Of a stretch of DNA of 64,000 bases, positions 53,940-63,668 are shown one piece after another. Each line of letters begins with the position of its first letter. Position 1 is the stretch's first letter. The stretch covers positions 5,084,001-5,148,000 of the forward strand of contig NZ_LR130759.1 of the NCBI RefSeq assembly GCF_900292015.1, in the 5' to 3' direction. The notes under the pieces are model-generated. The model searched no databases and had not been told where the DNA came from. It saw only the letters and a program-made list of their open reading frames with translations. Source of the DNA: Mycobacterium basiliense (lineage in GTDB: Bacteria > Actinomycetota > Actinomycetes > Mycobacteriales > Mycobacteriaceae). Both the position numbers and the translations under genes were made by a program.

Positions 53940-54233
53940 TCATCGGCCGTGCTGGCCAGGTCCTTCCAAATACGCAGCTGGAAATGTCAAGGCTACCGCT
54001 CGTGGCTAGCGCCAGCCCGGGGAATCCCGGGCGCAGCGGATAGCCACCGTATCGCTCAGACAACGACCGGTAGTTCCGGATGGTTGCAGTAATACGGCAA
54101 ACCCTCCGAGGTGAGCGTCACACAACTACACGAGCCCAGCAGCAAAAGGTGACCCCAACCTTCCCATCGGGGCGCCCGCGGTACCGAGCAACACCCCCTT
54201 CTCAGCCCTGCCTCGTTGTGATTTGGTGAGACG

Positions 54234-55199
54234 GTGGCGTTGTCAGCCGAACGGTTAGTCGATACCAACGGTGTGCAGCTGCGCGTGATCGAGGCCGGGG
54301 ACCGGGGTGCACCCACGGTGATACTGGCCCACGGATTTCCCGAACTGGCCTATTCATGGCGGCACCAGATACCAGCCCTCGTCGATGCCGGCTATCACGT
54401 GCTAGCGCCCGATCAACGTGGTTATGGCGGCTCATCGAGGCCCGAGGCGATCGCCGACTACGACATTCACCAGCTCACGGCGGACCTGGTGGGGCTGCTC
54501 GACGACGTCGGCTCGGAGCGCGCTGTCTGGGTCGGCCACGACTGGGGTGCGGTCGTGGTGTGGAATGCGCCCCTGCTGCATCCGGACCGGGTCGCCGCGG
54601 TCGCCGGTCTCAGCGTCCCGGCGCTGCCGCGGGGGCACGTGCCGCCGACACAGGCATTCCGGGCGAAGTTTGGGGAGACCTTCTTCTACATCCTGCACTT
54701 CCAGGAACCGGGCATCGCCGACGCCGAACTCGATGACGACCCCGCCCGCACCATGCGCCGCATGTTCGGCAGCTTGCAACTGCCCGGCGACCAGGGCGCC
54801 GCGTTGCGGATGATGGCCCCCGGCCCGGAGGGCCTCATCGACCGGCTCCCGGAGCCGGACACACTGCCGGCCTGGATCAGCCGGGACGAACTGGACCACT
54901 ACATCAGCGAGTTCACCCGCACCGGTTTTACCGGCGGGCTCAATTGGTATCGCAATTTCGACCGCAACTGGGAAACCACGGCCGAACTCGCCGGCGCCAC
55001 CATCGCGGTGCCGTCGTTGTTTATCGCCGGAGCCGCCGATCCGGTGCTGTCGTTCACCGGCACGGACCGCGCTTCGGAGGTGATCAACGGCCCCTACCGC
55101 GAAGTGATGATCGAGGGCGCCGGGCACTGGCTGCAACAGGAGCGGCCCGACGAGGTGAACGCCACGCTGCTCGAGTTCCTCGAGGAAGTGCAATGGTGA
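54234..55199 (+). CDS. ephA: Epoxide hydrolase EphA
   Basis: Alpha/beta-hydrolase epoxide hydrolase (321 aa), corresponding to Rv3617. The oxyanion segment is AHGFPELAYSWRHQ, the nucleophile Asp is in VGHDWGAVVVWN, and the catalytic His is in GAGHWLQQERP. The lid contributes Tyr residues (FFYILHFQEPG; LNWYRNFDRNW). GTG 54234 is the first start. The next gene begins 7 nt before its stop, so it is coupled to the monooxygenase. Confidence 0.93.
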   Translation: MALSAERLVDTNGVQLRVIEAGDRGAPTVILAHGFPELAYSWRHQIPALVDAGYHVLAPDQRGYGGSSRPEAIADYDIHQLTADLVGLLDDVGSERAVWVGHDWGAVVVWNAPLLHPDRVAAVAGLSVPALPRGHVPPTQAFRAKFGETFFYILHFQEPGIADAELDDDPARTMRRMFGSLQLPGDQGAALRMMAPGPEGLIDRLPEPDTLPAWISRDELDHYISEFTRTGFTGGLNWYRNFDRNWETTAELAGATIAVPSLFIAGAADPVLSFTGTDRASEVINGPYREVMIEGAGHWLQQERPDEVNATLLEFLEEVQW

Positions 55200-56389
55200 C
55201 GAGCCGGCCACTGCGCTTCGGTGTTTTCATCACGCCGTTTCATCCTACCGGCCAATCCCCAACGGTCGCACTGGAATACGACATGGATCGCGTCGTTGCA
55301 TTGGACCGTCTCGGGTACGATGAAGCCTGGTTCGGCGAGCACCATTCCGGCGGCTACGAATTGATCGCCTGTCCCGAGGTCTTCATTGCGGCCGCGGCCG
55401 AACGGACCAAGCACATCCGGCTGGGCACCGGTGTGGTGTCGCTGCCCTACCATCATCCGCTGATGGTGGCCGACCGCTGGGTGCTGCTGGATCATCTGAC
55501 CCGTGGCCGAGTCATGTTCGGCGCCGGCCCCGGCGCACTGCCATCGGATGCTTTCATGATGGGCATCGATCCGGTTGACCAGCGCCGGATGATGCAGGAG
55601 TCCCTGGAAGCGATCCTCGCCCTGTTGCGCGCCGCACCCGGTGAGCGGATCGACCGTCACTCCGATTGGTTCACCCTGCGCGACGCGCAACTCCACATCC
55701 GGCCGTATACCTGCCCGTATCCAGAGATATCAACCGCGGCAATGATTTCCCCGTCCGGGCCACGCCTGGCCGGCGCGCTGGGCACGTCGCTGCTGTCGCT
55801 GTCGATGTCGGTGCCGGGCGGCTACGCGGCACTCGAGAACACCTGGCAGGTGGTGTGCGAGCAGGCCGCCAAAGTTGGCCGGGATGATCCCGATCGCGGC
55901 GACTGGCGCGTGCTTTCCATCATGCATTTGTCCGATACCCGCGACCAAGCGCTCGACGATTGCACCTACGGGCTGCCCGACTTCTCGAAATATTTCGGAG
56001 CCGCCGGATTCGTCCCGCTGTCCAACACCATAGACGCGGGCACCCACACATCCCGACAGTTCGTCGAGGAGTACGCGGCCGCAGGAAATTGTTGTATCGG
56101 CACGCCTGACGAGGCGATCGCACACATCGAAGACCTGTTGGACCGCTCCGGTGGCTTCGGAACCCTGCTGCTACTCGGCCATGACTGGGCCGCACCGCAG
56201 GCCACGTTCCATTCCTATGAGCTGTTTGCCCGCAAGGTGATTCCCTACTTCAAAGGACAGCTGGAGGCGCCGCGCGCCTCGCACGACTGGGCCAAAGGTA
56301 GGCGGGACGACTTGATCGGTCGCGCGGGCCAGGCCGTGGTCCAGGCCATCACCGAGCACGTGGCCGAGCAGGAGGACGGCAACCGCTGA
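55193..56389 (+). CDS. Luciferase-like (LLM) flavin monooxygenase
   Basis: Bacterial-luciferase-family protein (398 aa), corresponding to Rv3618. It has the TIM-barrel start LRFGVFITPFHPTGQSP, WFGEHHSGGYELIACPEVFIAAAAERT, and GTGVVSLPYHHPLMVADRWVLLDHLTRGRVMFGAGPG. Family members use FMNH2 or F420; which one is unclear. ATG 55193 overlaps the ephA stop, and its own stop overlaps the next start (TGATG). Together with EphA and the dehydrogenase it may handle a hydrophobic, oxidised substrate. Confidence 0.9.
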   Translation: MVTSRPLRFGVFITPFHPTGQSPTVALEYDMDRVVALDRLGYDEAWFGEHHSGGYELIACPEVFIAAAAERTKHIRLGTGVVSLPYHHPLMVADRWVLLDHLTRGRVMFGAGPGALPSDAFMMGIDPVDQRRMMQESLEAILALLRAAPGERIDRHSDWFTLRDAQLHIRPYTCPYPEISTAAMISPSGPRLAGALGTSLLSLSMSVPGGYAALENTWQVVCEQAAKVGRDDPDRGDWRVLSIMHLSDTRDQALDDCTYGLPDFSKYFGAAGFVPLSNTIDAGTHTSRQFVEEYAAAGNCCIGTPDEAIAHIEDLLDRSGGFGTLLLLGHDWAAPQATFHSYELFARKVIPYFKGQLEAPRASHDWAKGRRDDLIGRAGQAVVQAITEHVAEQEDGNR

Positions 56390-57408
56390 TGCGCGCTTCG
56401 GTGTTGCGTAACGGGCGCATGGTCTACCGGGACGACGTGCCGGACCCGGTACCCGGACCGGGACAGGTGCTGGTGGCGGTGCGTGCGTGCGGAATCTGCG
56501 GATCGGACCTGCATTTCGCTGCACACGGCGCCGAGGTAGCGGCCTTAGGCGGCCAACTGGCCGGCGGCGGCGCCAACCTCGACGTGAACCGAGATGTCTT
56601 CTTGGGTCACGAGTTCACCGCCGAAGTGCTCGAGGCCGGACCGCACACCCAAACGCATCCACCGGGAACGCTGGTTACCTCGATACCGGTGTTGCTGTCC
56701 GCCGAGGGCGTGGAACCGATTTTCTCTAGCAACACCACCGTCGGCGGCTACGCCGAGCGAATGCTGCTCTCGGCGCCACTGCTGTTGCCGGTGCCCAACG
56801 GCCTGGACTTCAAACATGCCACCCTGACCGAACCCATGGCGGTGGGCCTGCATGCGGTGAACAAGTCCAACATCGAGCCGGGCGAGACCGCTTTGGTACT
56901 GGGCTGCGGACCCATCGGCCTGGCCATCATAGCCGGACTTGCCCTGCGCGGCGTGAAAGCAATTGCGGCATCTGACTTTTCGCCGAAGCGCCGGGAGCTG
57001 GCCGCTGCGATGGGCGCGCACCAGACCCTGGACCCGGCACAGGGATCGCCGTTCCACGCCGTGCACGCCAGCGTGGTCTTCGAGGCGGTGGGAGTGCCCG
57101 GGATCATCGACGACGCGATTCGCCGGGCACCTACGGGTACCAGGTTGATCGTCGCCGGGGTATGCATGCAACCCGACACCGTGCACCCGTTCTTCGCCAT
57201 CGCCAAAGAAATCAGCGTGCAGTTCGTGCTTGCCTACAGCCCCGAAGAGTTCGCCACCTCGCTGCGCGCCCTGGCCGACGGTGACATCGATGTCGCCCCG
57301 TTGATTACCGGTGAGGTCGGCCTGGATGGGGTCGGCGAGGCGTTTGACGACCTCGCCGACCCCGAGCGGCACTGCAAGATTCTGGTCACCCCCGGGGGCG
57401 CGGGTTAG
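56389..57408 (+). CDS. Zinc-type MDR alcohol dehydrogenase
   Basis: Medium-chain dehydrogenase (339 aa). The catalytic zinc ligands are in RACGICGSDLH (Cys38) and FLGHEF (His near 69). TEPMAVGLHA and the Rossmann loop LVLGCGPIGLAII follow. The usual four-cysteine structural zinc lobe is missing, as in several MDR subgroups. It is coupled to the monooxygenase by a 1-nt overlap. Its last 25 or so codons exist again as a decayed copy at 60096-60204. It is not found at this place in M. tuberculosis. Confidence 0.9.
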   Translation: MRASVLRNGRMVYRDDVPDPVPGPGQVLVAVRACGICGSDLHFAAHGAEVAALGGQLAGGGANLDVNRDVFLGHEFTAEVLEAGPHTQTHPPGTLVTSIPVLLSAEGVEPIFSSNTTVGGYAERMLLSAPLLLPVPNGLDFKHATLTEPMAVGLHAVNKSNIEPGETALVLGCGPIGLAIIAGLALRGVKAIAASDFSPKRRELAAAMGAHQTLDPAQGSPFHAVHASVVFEAVGVPGIIDDAIRRAPTGTRLIVAGVCMQPDTVHPFFAIAKEISVQFVLAYSPEEFATSLRALADGDIDVAPLITGEVGLDGVGEAFDDLADPERHCKILVTPGGAG

Positions 57409-57503
57409 GCCCAGCCGGAATTGCTGGCTGGTCGGCCTAAGCCACGTATCGCCGCTGCGTCGAAACCGACTCCCCTGCCTCCGCGCTCCCCCGCCGTGGC
57501 GCG

Positions 57504-58748
57504 CTAGCCGGCCGCCGGCGGATGTGCGATCACGGTCGGCTTGAAGCCGTATCGGGGCGCAGCAAAATTATTGAAACCGCGCCCGGCCCCACTGCCCATG
57601 ACAGGCAACCCACCCACCGCGTGCGACCCGGGCTCGCCGGCCGCAGCAGCGGCCCCAAGGCCATTGAACGACGTCAACACCGCCGGCGTGGCCGCCGGGG
57701 TCGTCCCGGTCCAAGCCGCGGGAACCGACAACCCACCAACCGAGGCCGCCTTGCCGACCGCTCCGGCGACACCACCCAAGCCCGCGCTCGGAAGCACCGC
57801 CGGAATTGCGGCCGGCAAGTCCTTGGCCGCCTTGGCGGCGGCCTCGGCGCCCTCCTGGGCATACTTCGGTAGGTCGTGCGCGAGGCTCGCGTAGTCCTTG
57901 AACTGGGTGACCAAAAGGCGAGCAGGACTAACCCACTTGTTGAAGGCGTCCATAAATACCCCGGCATCCACCTCGGCCGAGCCGGTCACGCCCTGCATGA
58001 TGTCGCCCAACGCACCGTTGAAGATGATTCCGTCGCCATTGGAATTCCAGGTATGCCCGGTGAGTCCGAGTGCACCGGGCAGATCCGTGAGCCAGGGCGG
58101 CTCGTTGGTGATCCCAGCCATCTTTGACAGTGTTTTCGGAATCTCCGACAGGTTCTGCGTGATCGCGGCCGTATTCACCGCTTGGGTGACCGAGGCGAGC
58201 TGACTGGCGACTCCACCCGGGTTCACCGCTTGCACCGCCGCGTCGAACGGCGATAGCGCCGACGCCGATGCCGACGCGCCCGCATAGCCGTACATGGCCG
58301 CCGCGTCCTGCGCCCACATCTCGGCGTATTGCGCTTCGGTGGCCGCGATCGCCGCCGTGTTCTGGCCGATGAAGTTTGTCGCCAGCAACATCATCAACAC
58401 CGCCCGGTTGGCCGCCACCACCGTGGGTGGCACGGTCGCGGCGAACGCCGCCTCGTAGGCACCGGCCGCCGCCATGGCTTGGGCCGCGGCTTGCTCGGCC
58501 TGCACCGCGGTGCCGCGCAGCCAGTCGATTTGGGGCGCGGCGGCGGCGGCCATGGCCGCCGCCGAAGGCCCTACCCAGGGCCCGTCGATCAGACCGGTCA
58601 CCAACGCGTCATAGGCGGCAGCCGAGGCCAGCAAGTCGGAAGCCAGTACCTCCCAAGCGGTCGCGGCCGCCAGCATGGGCCCCGAACCCGGTCCGGCGTA
58701 CATCAGCGTGGAGTTGATCTCCGGTGGCAACTGCGCGAAATCCAGCAT
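57504..58748 (-). CDS. PPE family protein (PPE-SVP subgroup), copy 1
   Basis: PPE protein (414 aa) likely secreted with its PE partner by a type VII system. The PPE domain spans residues 1-180, beginning [19 protein letters not shown], with the helical-hairpin WxG as WVG near residue 58. The SVP motif GGLSVPAAW lies near residue 340. The C-terminal 80 residues are identical to the second copy. It lies 13 nt after the PE gene in the standard PE-PPE order and corresponds to the PPE65 position in M. tuberculosis. Confidence 0.93.
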   Translation of the reverse strand: MLDFAQLPPEINSTLMYAGPGSGPMLAAATAWEVLASDLLASAAAYDALVTGLIDGPWVGPSAAAMAAAAAPQIDWLRGTAVQAEQAAAQAMAAAGAYEAAFAATVPPTVVAANRAVLMMLLATNFIGQNTAAIAATEAQYAEMWAQDAAAMYGYAGASASASALSPFDAAVQAVNPGGVASQLASVTQAVNTAAITQNLSEIPKTLSKMAGITNEPPWLTDLPGALGLTGHTWNSNGDGIIFNGALGDIMQGVTGSAEVDAGVFMDAFNKWVSPARLLVTQFKDYASLAHDLPKYAQEGAEAAAKAAKDLPAAIPAVLPSAGLGGVAGAVGKAASVGGLSVPAAWTGTTPAATPAVLTSFNGLGAAAAAGEPGSHAVGGLPVMGSGAGRGFNNFAAPRYGFKPTVIAHPPAAG

Positions 58749-58761
58749 GAACGGACCCTCC

Positions 58762-59061
58762 CTAACCAATCGATGCGGCGTTGGCGGCCTCGGTGATCGC
58801 ATACGAACCAGCGCTAACACCCAGCACCGCCGCCAGCTGTTCTTGGACCGTGACGGCCTGCGCACCGATCGACTGGAACAGCTCGGCGTGCGCCGCGAAC
58901 TGCGCGGCGGTCAGTAAGGACACCAGATCGGCGGCGGCGGGAACCACCCCTGTAGTCGGGGCTGCGGCGGCGAGGTTTCCGGCCTGCACGCCCGCGTTGA
59001 TCGCCTCCAGTTCCCCAGCGGTCACAGCCAGTATTTCCGGCTGAGCAATAACAATTGACAT
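58762..59061 (-). CDS. PE family protein, copy 1
   Basis: PE protein (99 aa) made only of the PE domain, starting [21 protein letters not shown]. The type VII export signal YxxxE is present as YAITE near the C-terminus. ATG 59061 has an AGGAAAA-type site upstream. It pairs with the PPE gene just downstream and corresponds to PE32 (Rv3622c). Confidence 0.93.
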   Translation of the reverse strand: MSIVIAQPEILAVTAGELEAINAGVQAGNLAAAAPTTGVVPAAADLVSLLTAAQFAAHAELFQSIGAQAVTVQEQLAAVLGVSAGSYAITEAANAASIG

Positions 59062-60432
59062 GTACTTTTCCTCCCGGCTATTGTTTCCATTGGAAGCAAT
59101 TTCTGATCCGACTCGTCGCTGAAAGCGGAGCACCGAGAGGTTAGGTCAGTTGCATATGAGCGACACAAGAGGCGACACGTTTTGTTCACGTTTGCCTGCG
59201 TGACTATTCATTTGCTACATCCAGTTGTTAACCGGATCGATTACCGGTATTCAATTTCTTGACCTATTTCGTTTGAGTTTGATATGAGTTTGCGGGCTCG
59301 GAAGTGGGCGCGCGTTACGATCCGCACCGCGGACCGACCCATCCAAGTTGAGCCGCCCCCTGGAATTGGCCGAACACGTCACTGGTGCCGGATAGCGCAC
59401 TCGACAAGGCGACGATCGGCAGGAGGGGACCGCGGCGATGCCATCCGGGGTACTCGCCGACCGGCGTGCGATCGCCGTGCGTGCGCAGTCGACGCAGGAA
59501 GGGGGCAGCAGCGGACCGGTAGGCGGAGCAGCACGGGCAGTACAGCCGCCCAACAATCGCTAACCGCACGTTTTCCGACACGGGCGTCGGCGTTCCGATA
59601 GCATTTGGTAGTTTGCTGTATCTATTTTATCGCGCGCAGTTCTTTCGATTCTAAATTCCCGTCAACGCCACCAATATGCGGCCAGCACGGTCGCGGAATA
59701 ATAATCAGTCCTGCAAAATTTCCGTTTGGCGATGGCGTCCGACCATGGCTCGTGTAAATAACGCCGGTCACCGAAACGCCCCTCACCGAATGCGGCATAT
59801 GATCACGCGAAACAACGCCGCAAGCACGGTCGTCGGCATCGAGGTTCGCCCGGCCGGCCCAGGGATGTGAGTCCGGGCGCACGGGCGTCCAGGCACGGTT
59901 GGCCGGTGCTTCCAACGGTGTCGCACACCGAGCACCGAATCCGCCTTGCAAAGGTCGTGGACAAGTAGGCGCGGCATTCGGGGCCGCCGCGCCACAGGCA
60001 CGGTGTCAGCGCAGAGCAGAAACGACAGGTTTGCGCATCGCATCAGAGAGGCTGCGTTTCCGCCGGATACCCTGGCCCGCGCCGCGCGCCCTGCCCAAGA
60101 CGACCTGGACGAGGTCGGCGCGGCCTTTGACCACCACGCCGACCCCGAACGGCACTGCAAGATTCTCGTCACCCCGAAGGGCACGCGAGTTAGGCCCAGC
60201 TGGAGCCCACCGCACTGCCGATCTGGGCCATCTTGTTACCCGCCGGATGGCCTAGTGTTCGGCCTCCAACGAGGCGCCTCGTCCGCCACCGTCTGGACGT
60301 GGGTTCAAAGTGTCCCGCCATGTCGCGCGTGACGTGCGGGTCGGTCATACATAAGGTATGGCAGGTTACGGCGGGGGTACGGTAGCTGACTGCCTCCCCA
60401 GGGTTGTCGAACCGACTCCCCGCCGTGGCGCG
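59062..60432. other. Spacer between the two PE-PPE units
   Basis: About 1.37 kb hold the promoter of the first PE-PPE pair, the decayed dehydrogenase tail (60096-60204) and no intact gene I can support. In M. tuberculosis this neighbourhood carries esxV and esxW; no ESAT-6-like WxG frame is present. Open frames at 59622-59951 and 59783-60184 lack any family signature. Confidence 0.65.
60096..60204 (+). pseudogene. Remnant of duplicated MDR dehydrogenase 3' end
   Basis: Translation gives DEVGAAFDHHADPERHCKIL followed by VTPKG, clearly the C-terminus of the dehydrogenase at 56389-57408 (GEAFDDLADPERHCKIL). The TAG is still present in the aligned DNA but shifted out of frame by a small change. 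Only about 100 bp are recognisable. It marks the left end of the duplicated segment. Confidence 0.82.
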
Positions 60433-61686
60433 CTAGCCCGCCGCCGGCGGATGTGCGATCACGGTCGGCTTGAAGCCGTATCGGGGCGCAGCAAAATTAT
60501 TGAAACCGCGCCCGGCCCCACTGCCCATGACAGGCAACCCACCCACCGCGTGCGACCCGGGCTCGCCGGCCGCAGCAGCGGCCCCAAGGCCATTGAACGA
60601 CGTCAACACCGCCGGCGTGGCCGCCGGGGTCGTCCCGGTCCAAGCCGCGGGAACCGACAACCCACCAACCGAGGCCGCCTTGCCGACGATCCCACCCAGA
60701 CCCGCGGTCGGAAGCGCGGGCAGCGCCGCGGGCAGGGCCTTGGCGGCGCCCTCGGCGGCCTTGGCGGCGCTCTCGGCGGCCGACTTCGCAATCCCCTCGA
60801 AGTTGTGCTCGATGCCTTGGATGGTCTGGAACGTGGTCGCGAAGAGCCTTGTCGGGGAAATCATTTTGGAGAACCCGTCAATCACCGAACCGGCATCCAC
60901 TTCACTCGAACCGGTTATCGCCCCGGTGATATCGCCCAGCGCTCCGGCCACGATGATGCCGTCGCCGTTGGAGTTGAAGGTGTGCCCGCTCAGGCCGACC
61001 GCCTCCATCAATGCCTCTGGGCTACTAAGCCAGGGCGGCTCATTTGTCAGGCCGGCCAGACCCATCAGTGCGTGACTGATCGTGTACATGCCATCGGTGG
61101 TTACCGCCGAGTTGACCGCTTGCGCCACCGAAGCACCCTGGGCCGCCAACCCGGCCTGATTGACGGTTTCGGCCGCCGGGGTGAAAGGCGTCAGGTCCGT
61201 GGCCGCGGCGGACGAACCGGCATAGCCGTACATTGCGGTGGCATCCTGCGCCCACATCTCGGCGTACTGCGCCTCGGTGGCCGCGATGGCCGCGGTGTTC
61301 TGGCCAAGGAAGTTCGTCGCCAGCAGCGCCATCAACAGCGCCCGGTTGGCCGCGATCTCCGGTGGTGGCACCGTCGCACCGAACGCAGCCTCGTAGGCAC
61401 CCGCGGCCGCCACGGCTTGCGCGGCCGCGAATTCGGCCTGCCCGGCCGTATCGCTCAACCACGCCACTTGCGGCGCCGCGGCGGCCGCCATGGCCGCCGA
61501 AGACGGGCCCACCCATGGCCCATCGATCAGGCTCTCAACCAACTGGCCATAGGTGGTCGCCGACGTGCGTAACTCGCCGGCCAGCCCCTCCCAGGCCGCG
61601 GCTGCGGCCAGCAACGGCCCGGAACCGGGGCCCGAATACATCAGCGCGGAGTTGATCTCCGGTGGTAACTGTGCAAAATCCAGCAT
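60433..61686 (-). CDS. PPE family protein (PPE-SVP subgroup), copy 2
   Basis: PPE protein (417 aa), starting [19 protein letters not shown], with WVG in the hairpin and the SVP motif GGLSVPAAW. It keeps the copy 1 architecture but differs along residues 180-330, for example [29 protein letters not shown] against the shorter copy 1 segment. The final 80 residues are the same, which indicates gene conversion or selection. It lies 12 nt after its PE partner. Confidence 0.93.
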   Translation of the reverse strand: MLDFAQLPPEINSALMYSGPGSGPLLAAAAAWEGLAGELRTSATTYGQLVESLIDGPWVGPSSAAMAAAAAPQVAWLSDTAGQAEFAAAQAVAAAGAYEAAFGATVPPPEIAANRALLMALLATNFLGQNTAAIAATEAQYAEMWAQDATAMYGYAGSSAAATDLTPFTPAAETVNQAGLAAQGASVAQAVNSAVTTDGMYTISHALMGLAGLTNEPPWLSSPEALMEAVGLSGHTFNSNGDGIIVAGALGDITGAITGSSEVDAGSVIDGFSKMISPTRLFATTFQTIQGIEHNFEGIAKSAAESAAKAAEGAAKALPAALPALPTAGLGGIVGKAASVGGLSVPAAWTGTTPAATPAVLTSFNGLGAAAAAGEPGSHAVGGLPVMGSGAGRGFNNFAAPRYGFKPTVIAHPPAAG

Positions 61687-61698
61687 GAGTGGCCCTCC

Positions 61699-61998
61699 CT
61701 AACCAATCGATGCGGCGTTGGCGGCCTCGGTGGCCGCATACGAACCAGCGCTTATGCCCAGCGTGGTAGCAAGCTGCTCTTGGACCGCCGCTGCTTGGGC
61801 GCTCACGGCCTGATAGAGCTCTCCATGCTGAGCAAACTGGGCGGCGGTCAGCAGGGATACCAAGTCCGCCGCGGCGGGGGCCACTCCGGTGGTCGGGGCT
61901 GCCGCGGCCGCATTGCCGGCTCGCACCACTGCGGTAATGGAGTGCAGTTCCCCCGCAGCCGCATCCAGCATCTCCGGCTGGGCGAACACGATCGACAT
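61699..61998 (-). CDS. PE family protein, copy 2
   Basis: PE protein (99 aa), starting MSIVFAQPEMLDAAAGELHSI and ending with the same YxxxE signal (YAATE) and ANAASIG tail as copy 1. ATG 61998 follows GGGAGGAAACAG. Length is identical to copy 1, with substitutions scattered over the first 80 residues. Confidence 0.93.
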   Translation of the reverse strand: MSIVFAQPEMLDAAAGELHSITAVVRAGNAAAAAPTTGVAPAAADLVSLLTAAQFAQHGELYQAVSAQAAAVQEQLATTLGISAGSYAATEAANAASIG

Positions 61999-62897
61999 CT
62001 GTTTCCTCCCTAAAACACTATTTTCATTAGGAACTTTCAACAACGGATTCAGTTGCTGAAGTAGACGATCGGAGACGTTAGGCCAGCATCAGGTCAGGAA
62101 CACAGCCTCCGCAAAGGCTGTTCACTCCGCGGTCGGTAACAATTCACCAACGTCGTGACAAAACGCACATTTTATGAACCAGATGTGAGCATGCTATGAG
62201 CTCTTGTGGTTTGAGTTTTATATGAGTTTCCAGCGAATTGTATTCTTACCGCTATAGTGCACGCACCCGTGATGCGTCGGCATTCCGGCTTCGCCGACCC
62301 ATCGGTTGCCTGACCGGCGCGGCGCGGCGGATTCGATGTCCGGGGCCGCTCGGCATGCAGCGGGGTTACCGATGGCCTATCCCATTGATTCGCAACAGAT
62401 TTAGATCTGACGATAACGGCCGTTTGGTGCCCCGCCACCCCAGCAAGCGGCCGCTGGAACGGCTGCGGGTCAGTCGGCTCCCAATAGTTTCCGCAGACCA
62501 GAAATGGTCACGAATCTGTCGCTGGAACGGTTGAGCAGATTCCTAACTGCGGGAGCCGAATACCTCCCGGCGACTCATATTTTTGTCCGAGTTCCGTGAG
62601 GACTGAACCACGATGGGCGTTTTTCAGGGACACCAAACGCGTCCGCGCGATCTCGGTCCGGCCCCACCTCGACCAGATGGGCGACGTTGACCGAATCGAA
62701 TTCCGCAGAATGATGGGCGCCCGCCGGCGACGCGAATCGCCCGGAACGGCGCGCATCCGGTAACCCGCTGCAGATTCCACCCGGCCAGGCGGTGCCGAAA
62801 GGAAAGCCACCGAAATAAAGGAAAACCAGTCGTGTCGCGCGCCCACCCGCTCGCGGTGAACGCGGCCTCGACGCACGTTGCGGTTAGGGTTCCGGGT
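61999..62897. other. Intergenic region between second PE and lpqG
   Basis: About 900 nt with promoters for the PE-PPE pair (minus) and lpqG (plus). The first 230 nt match the upstream region of copy 1. The rest has no recognisable gene; frames at 62238-62534 and 62508-62876 show no family features. Confidence 0.6.
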
Positions 62898-63653
62898 ATG
62901 CCGATGGTAAGGAGCGCTACCAAAGTGATCCGCTGGTTAGGTGGTTTCGTCGCGGCCGGCTTGGCAGTTGCCACGCTGTCGGCATGCGATTCCCATACTG
63001 CAGCTAACTCGGCGACGCCCAGTGCAAACCCGCGTCAAGTAACGGTGCTCGGGTCGGGACACGTCCAAGGCGTCCCGGACACGTTGACCGCCGATGTCGG
63101 AATTCAATTCACCGAGGACGATGTCACCCGCGCGATGAACCAGGCCAATGAGCGCCAGCAAGCGGTCATCAATGCGCTGGTGGGTGCCGGGTTGGACCGC
63201 AAGGACATCCGCACCACCGAGGTATCGCTGCAGCCGCAGTACAGCGCTCCGGAGCCGGGCGCGACCGCGACCATCGTCGGCTACCGCGCCGACAACGCCA
63301 TCGAGGTTACGATCCATCCGCCCGATGCCGCGTCGCGGCTGCTGGATGTCATCATTAACACCGGAGGCGACGCCACCCGGATAAGTTCGGTCAGCTACTC
63401 CATCGAGGATGACTCACAGCTGGTCAAGGACGCTCGCACCCGCGCCTTCGAAGACGCCAAGAACCGCGCCCAGCAATACGCTCAACTGTCGGGCCTGCGT
63501 CTGGGCAAGGTGCTGTCCATATCGGAGGCGTCCAGCGCCATCCCGCCCGCGGGTGGGCCGCCCGCGCCGGCGCCGCGTGCCACGATGGTGCCGCTAGAAC
63601 CGGGCCAGCAGACGGTGAGCTTTTCGGTGACCGCGGTGTGGGAGTTGACCTAG
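62898..63653 (+). CDS. lpqG: SIMPL-domain lipoprotein LpqG
   Basis: Lipoprotein (251 aa), corresponding to Rv3623. The leader ends TLSAC (lipidated Cys), then a short Ser/Ala linker leads to a SIMPL (DUF541) domain with QVTVLGSGHVQGVPDTLTADVGIQF, ALVGAGLDRKDIRTTEVSLQPQY and DDSQLVKDARTRAFEDAKNRAQQYAQ. Members are periplasmic oligomers of unclear function. ATG 62898 is preferred; the upstream frame (from 62832) would spoil the signal peptide. It converges with hpt. Confidence 0.9.
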   Translation: MPMVRSATKVIRWLGGFVAAGLAVATLSACDSHTAANSATPSANPRQVTVLGSGHVQGVPDTLTADVGIQFTEDDVTRAMNQANERQQAVINALVGAGLDRKDIRTTEVSLQPQYSAPEPGATATIVGYRADNAIEVTIHPPDAASRLLDVIINTGGDATRISSVSYSIEDDSQLVKDARTRAFEDAKNRAQQYAQLSGLRLGKVLSISEASSAIPPAGGPPAPAPRATMVPLEPGQQTVSFSVTAVWELT

Positions 63654-63668
63654 GGCTTACTGGCAGGG

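Larger units (their letters stand above)
57330..59290. repeat. Segmental duplication, copy 1 (dehydrogenase tail, PPE, PE, upstream region)
   Basis: The order dehydrogenase 3' end, PPE, PE and the shared upstream element GTTTGAGTTTGATATGAGTTT (from 59271) is repeated about 2.93 kb further on. The last 248 bp of the two PPE genes appear identical, while the middle parts differ clearly. The left and right limits are approximate. Confidence 0.8.
60096..62230. repeat. Segmental duplication, copy 2
   Basis: Second copy of the dehydrogenase tail-PPE-PE-upstream unit, offset about 2.93 kb from copy 1. The stop of the second PPE is at 60433 against 57504 in copy 1. GTTTGAGTTTTATATGAGTTT starts at 62210, matching 59271 in copy 1. 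Confidence 0.8.

Noticed and set aside
59622..60184. Possible esx or other small genes between the PE-PPE units
   Set aside because: The frames at 59622-59951 and 59783-60184 lack WxG or any helical-hairpin pattern and overlap the dehydrogenase remnant.
60358..61572. 404-codon plus-strand frame opposite the second PPE
   Set aside because: The PPE domain, SVP motif and PE partner are all on the minus strand; the plus frame is a shadow.
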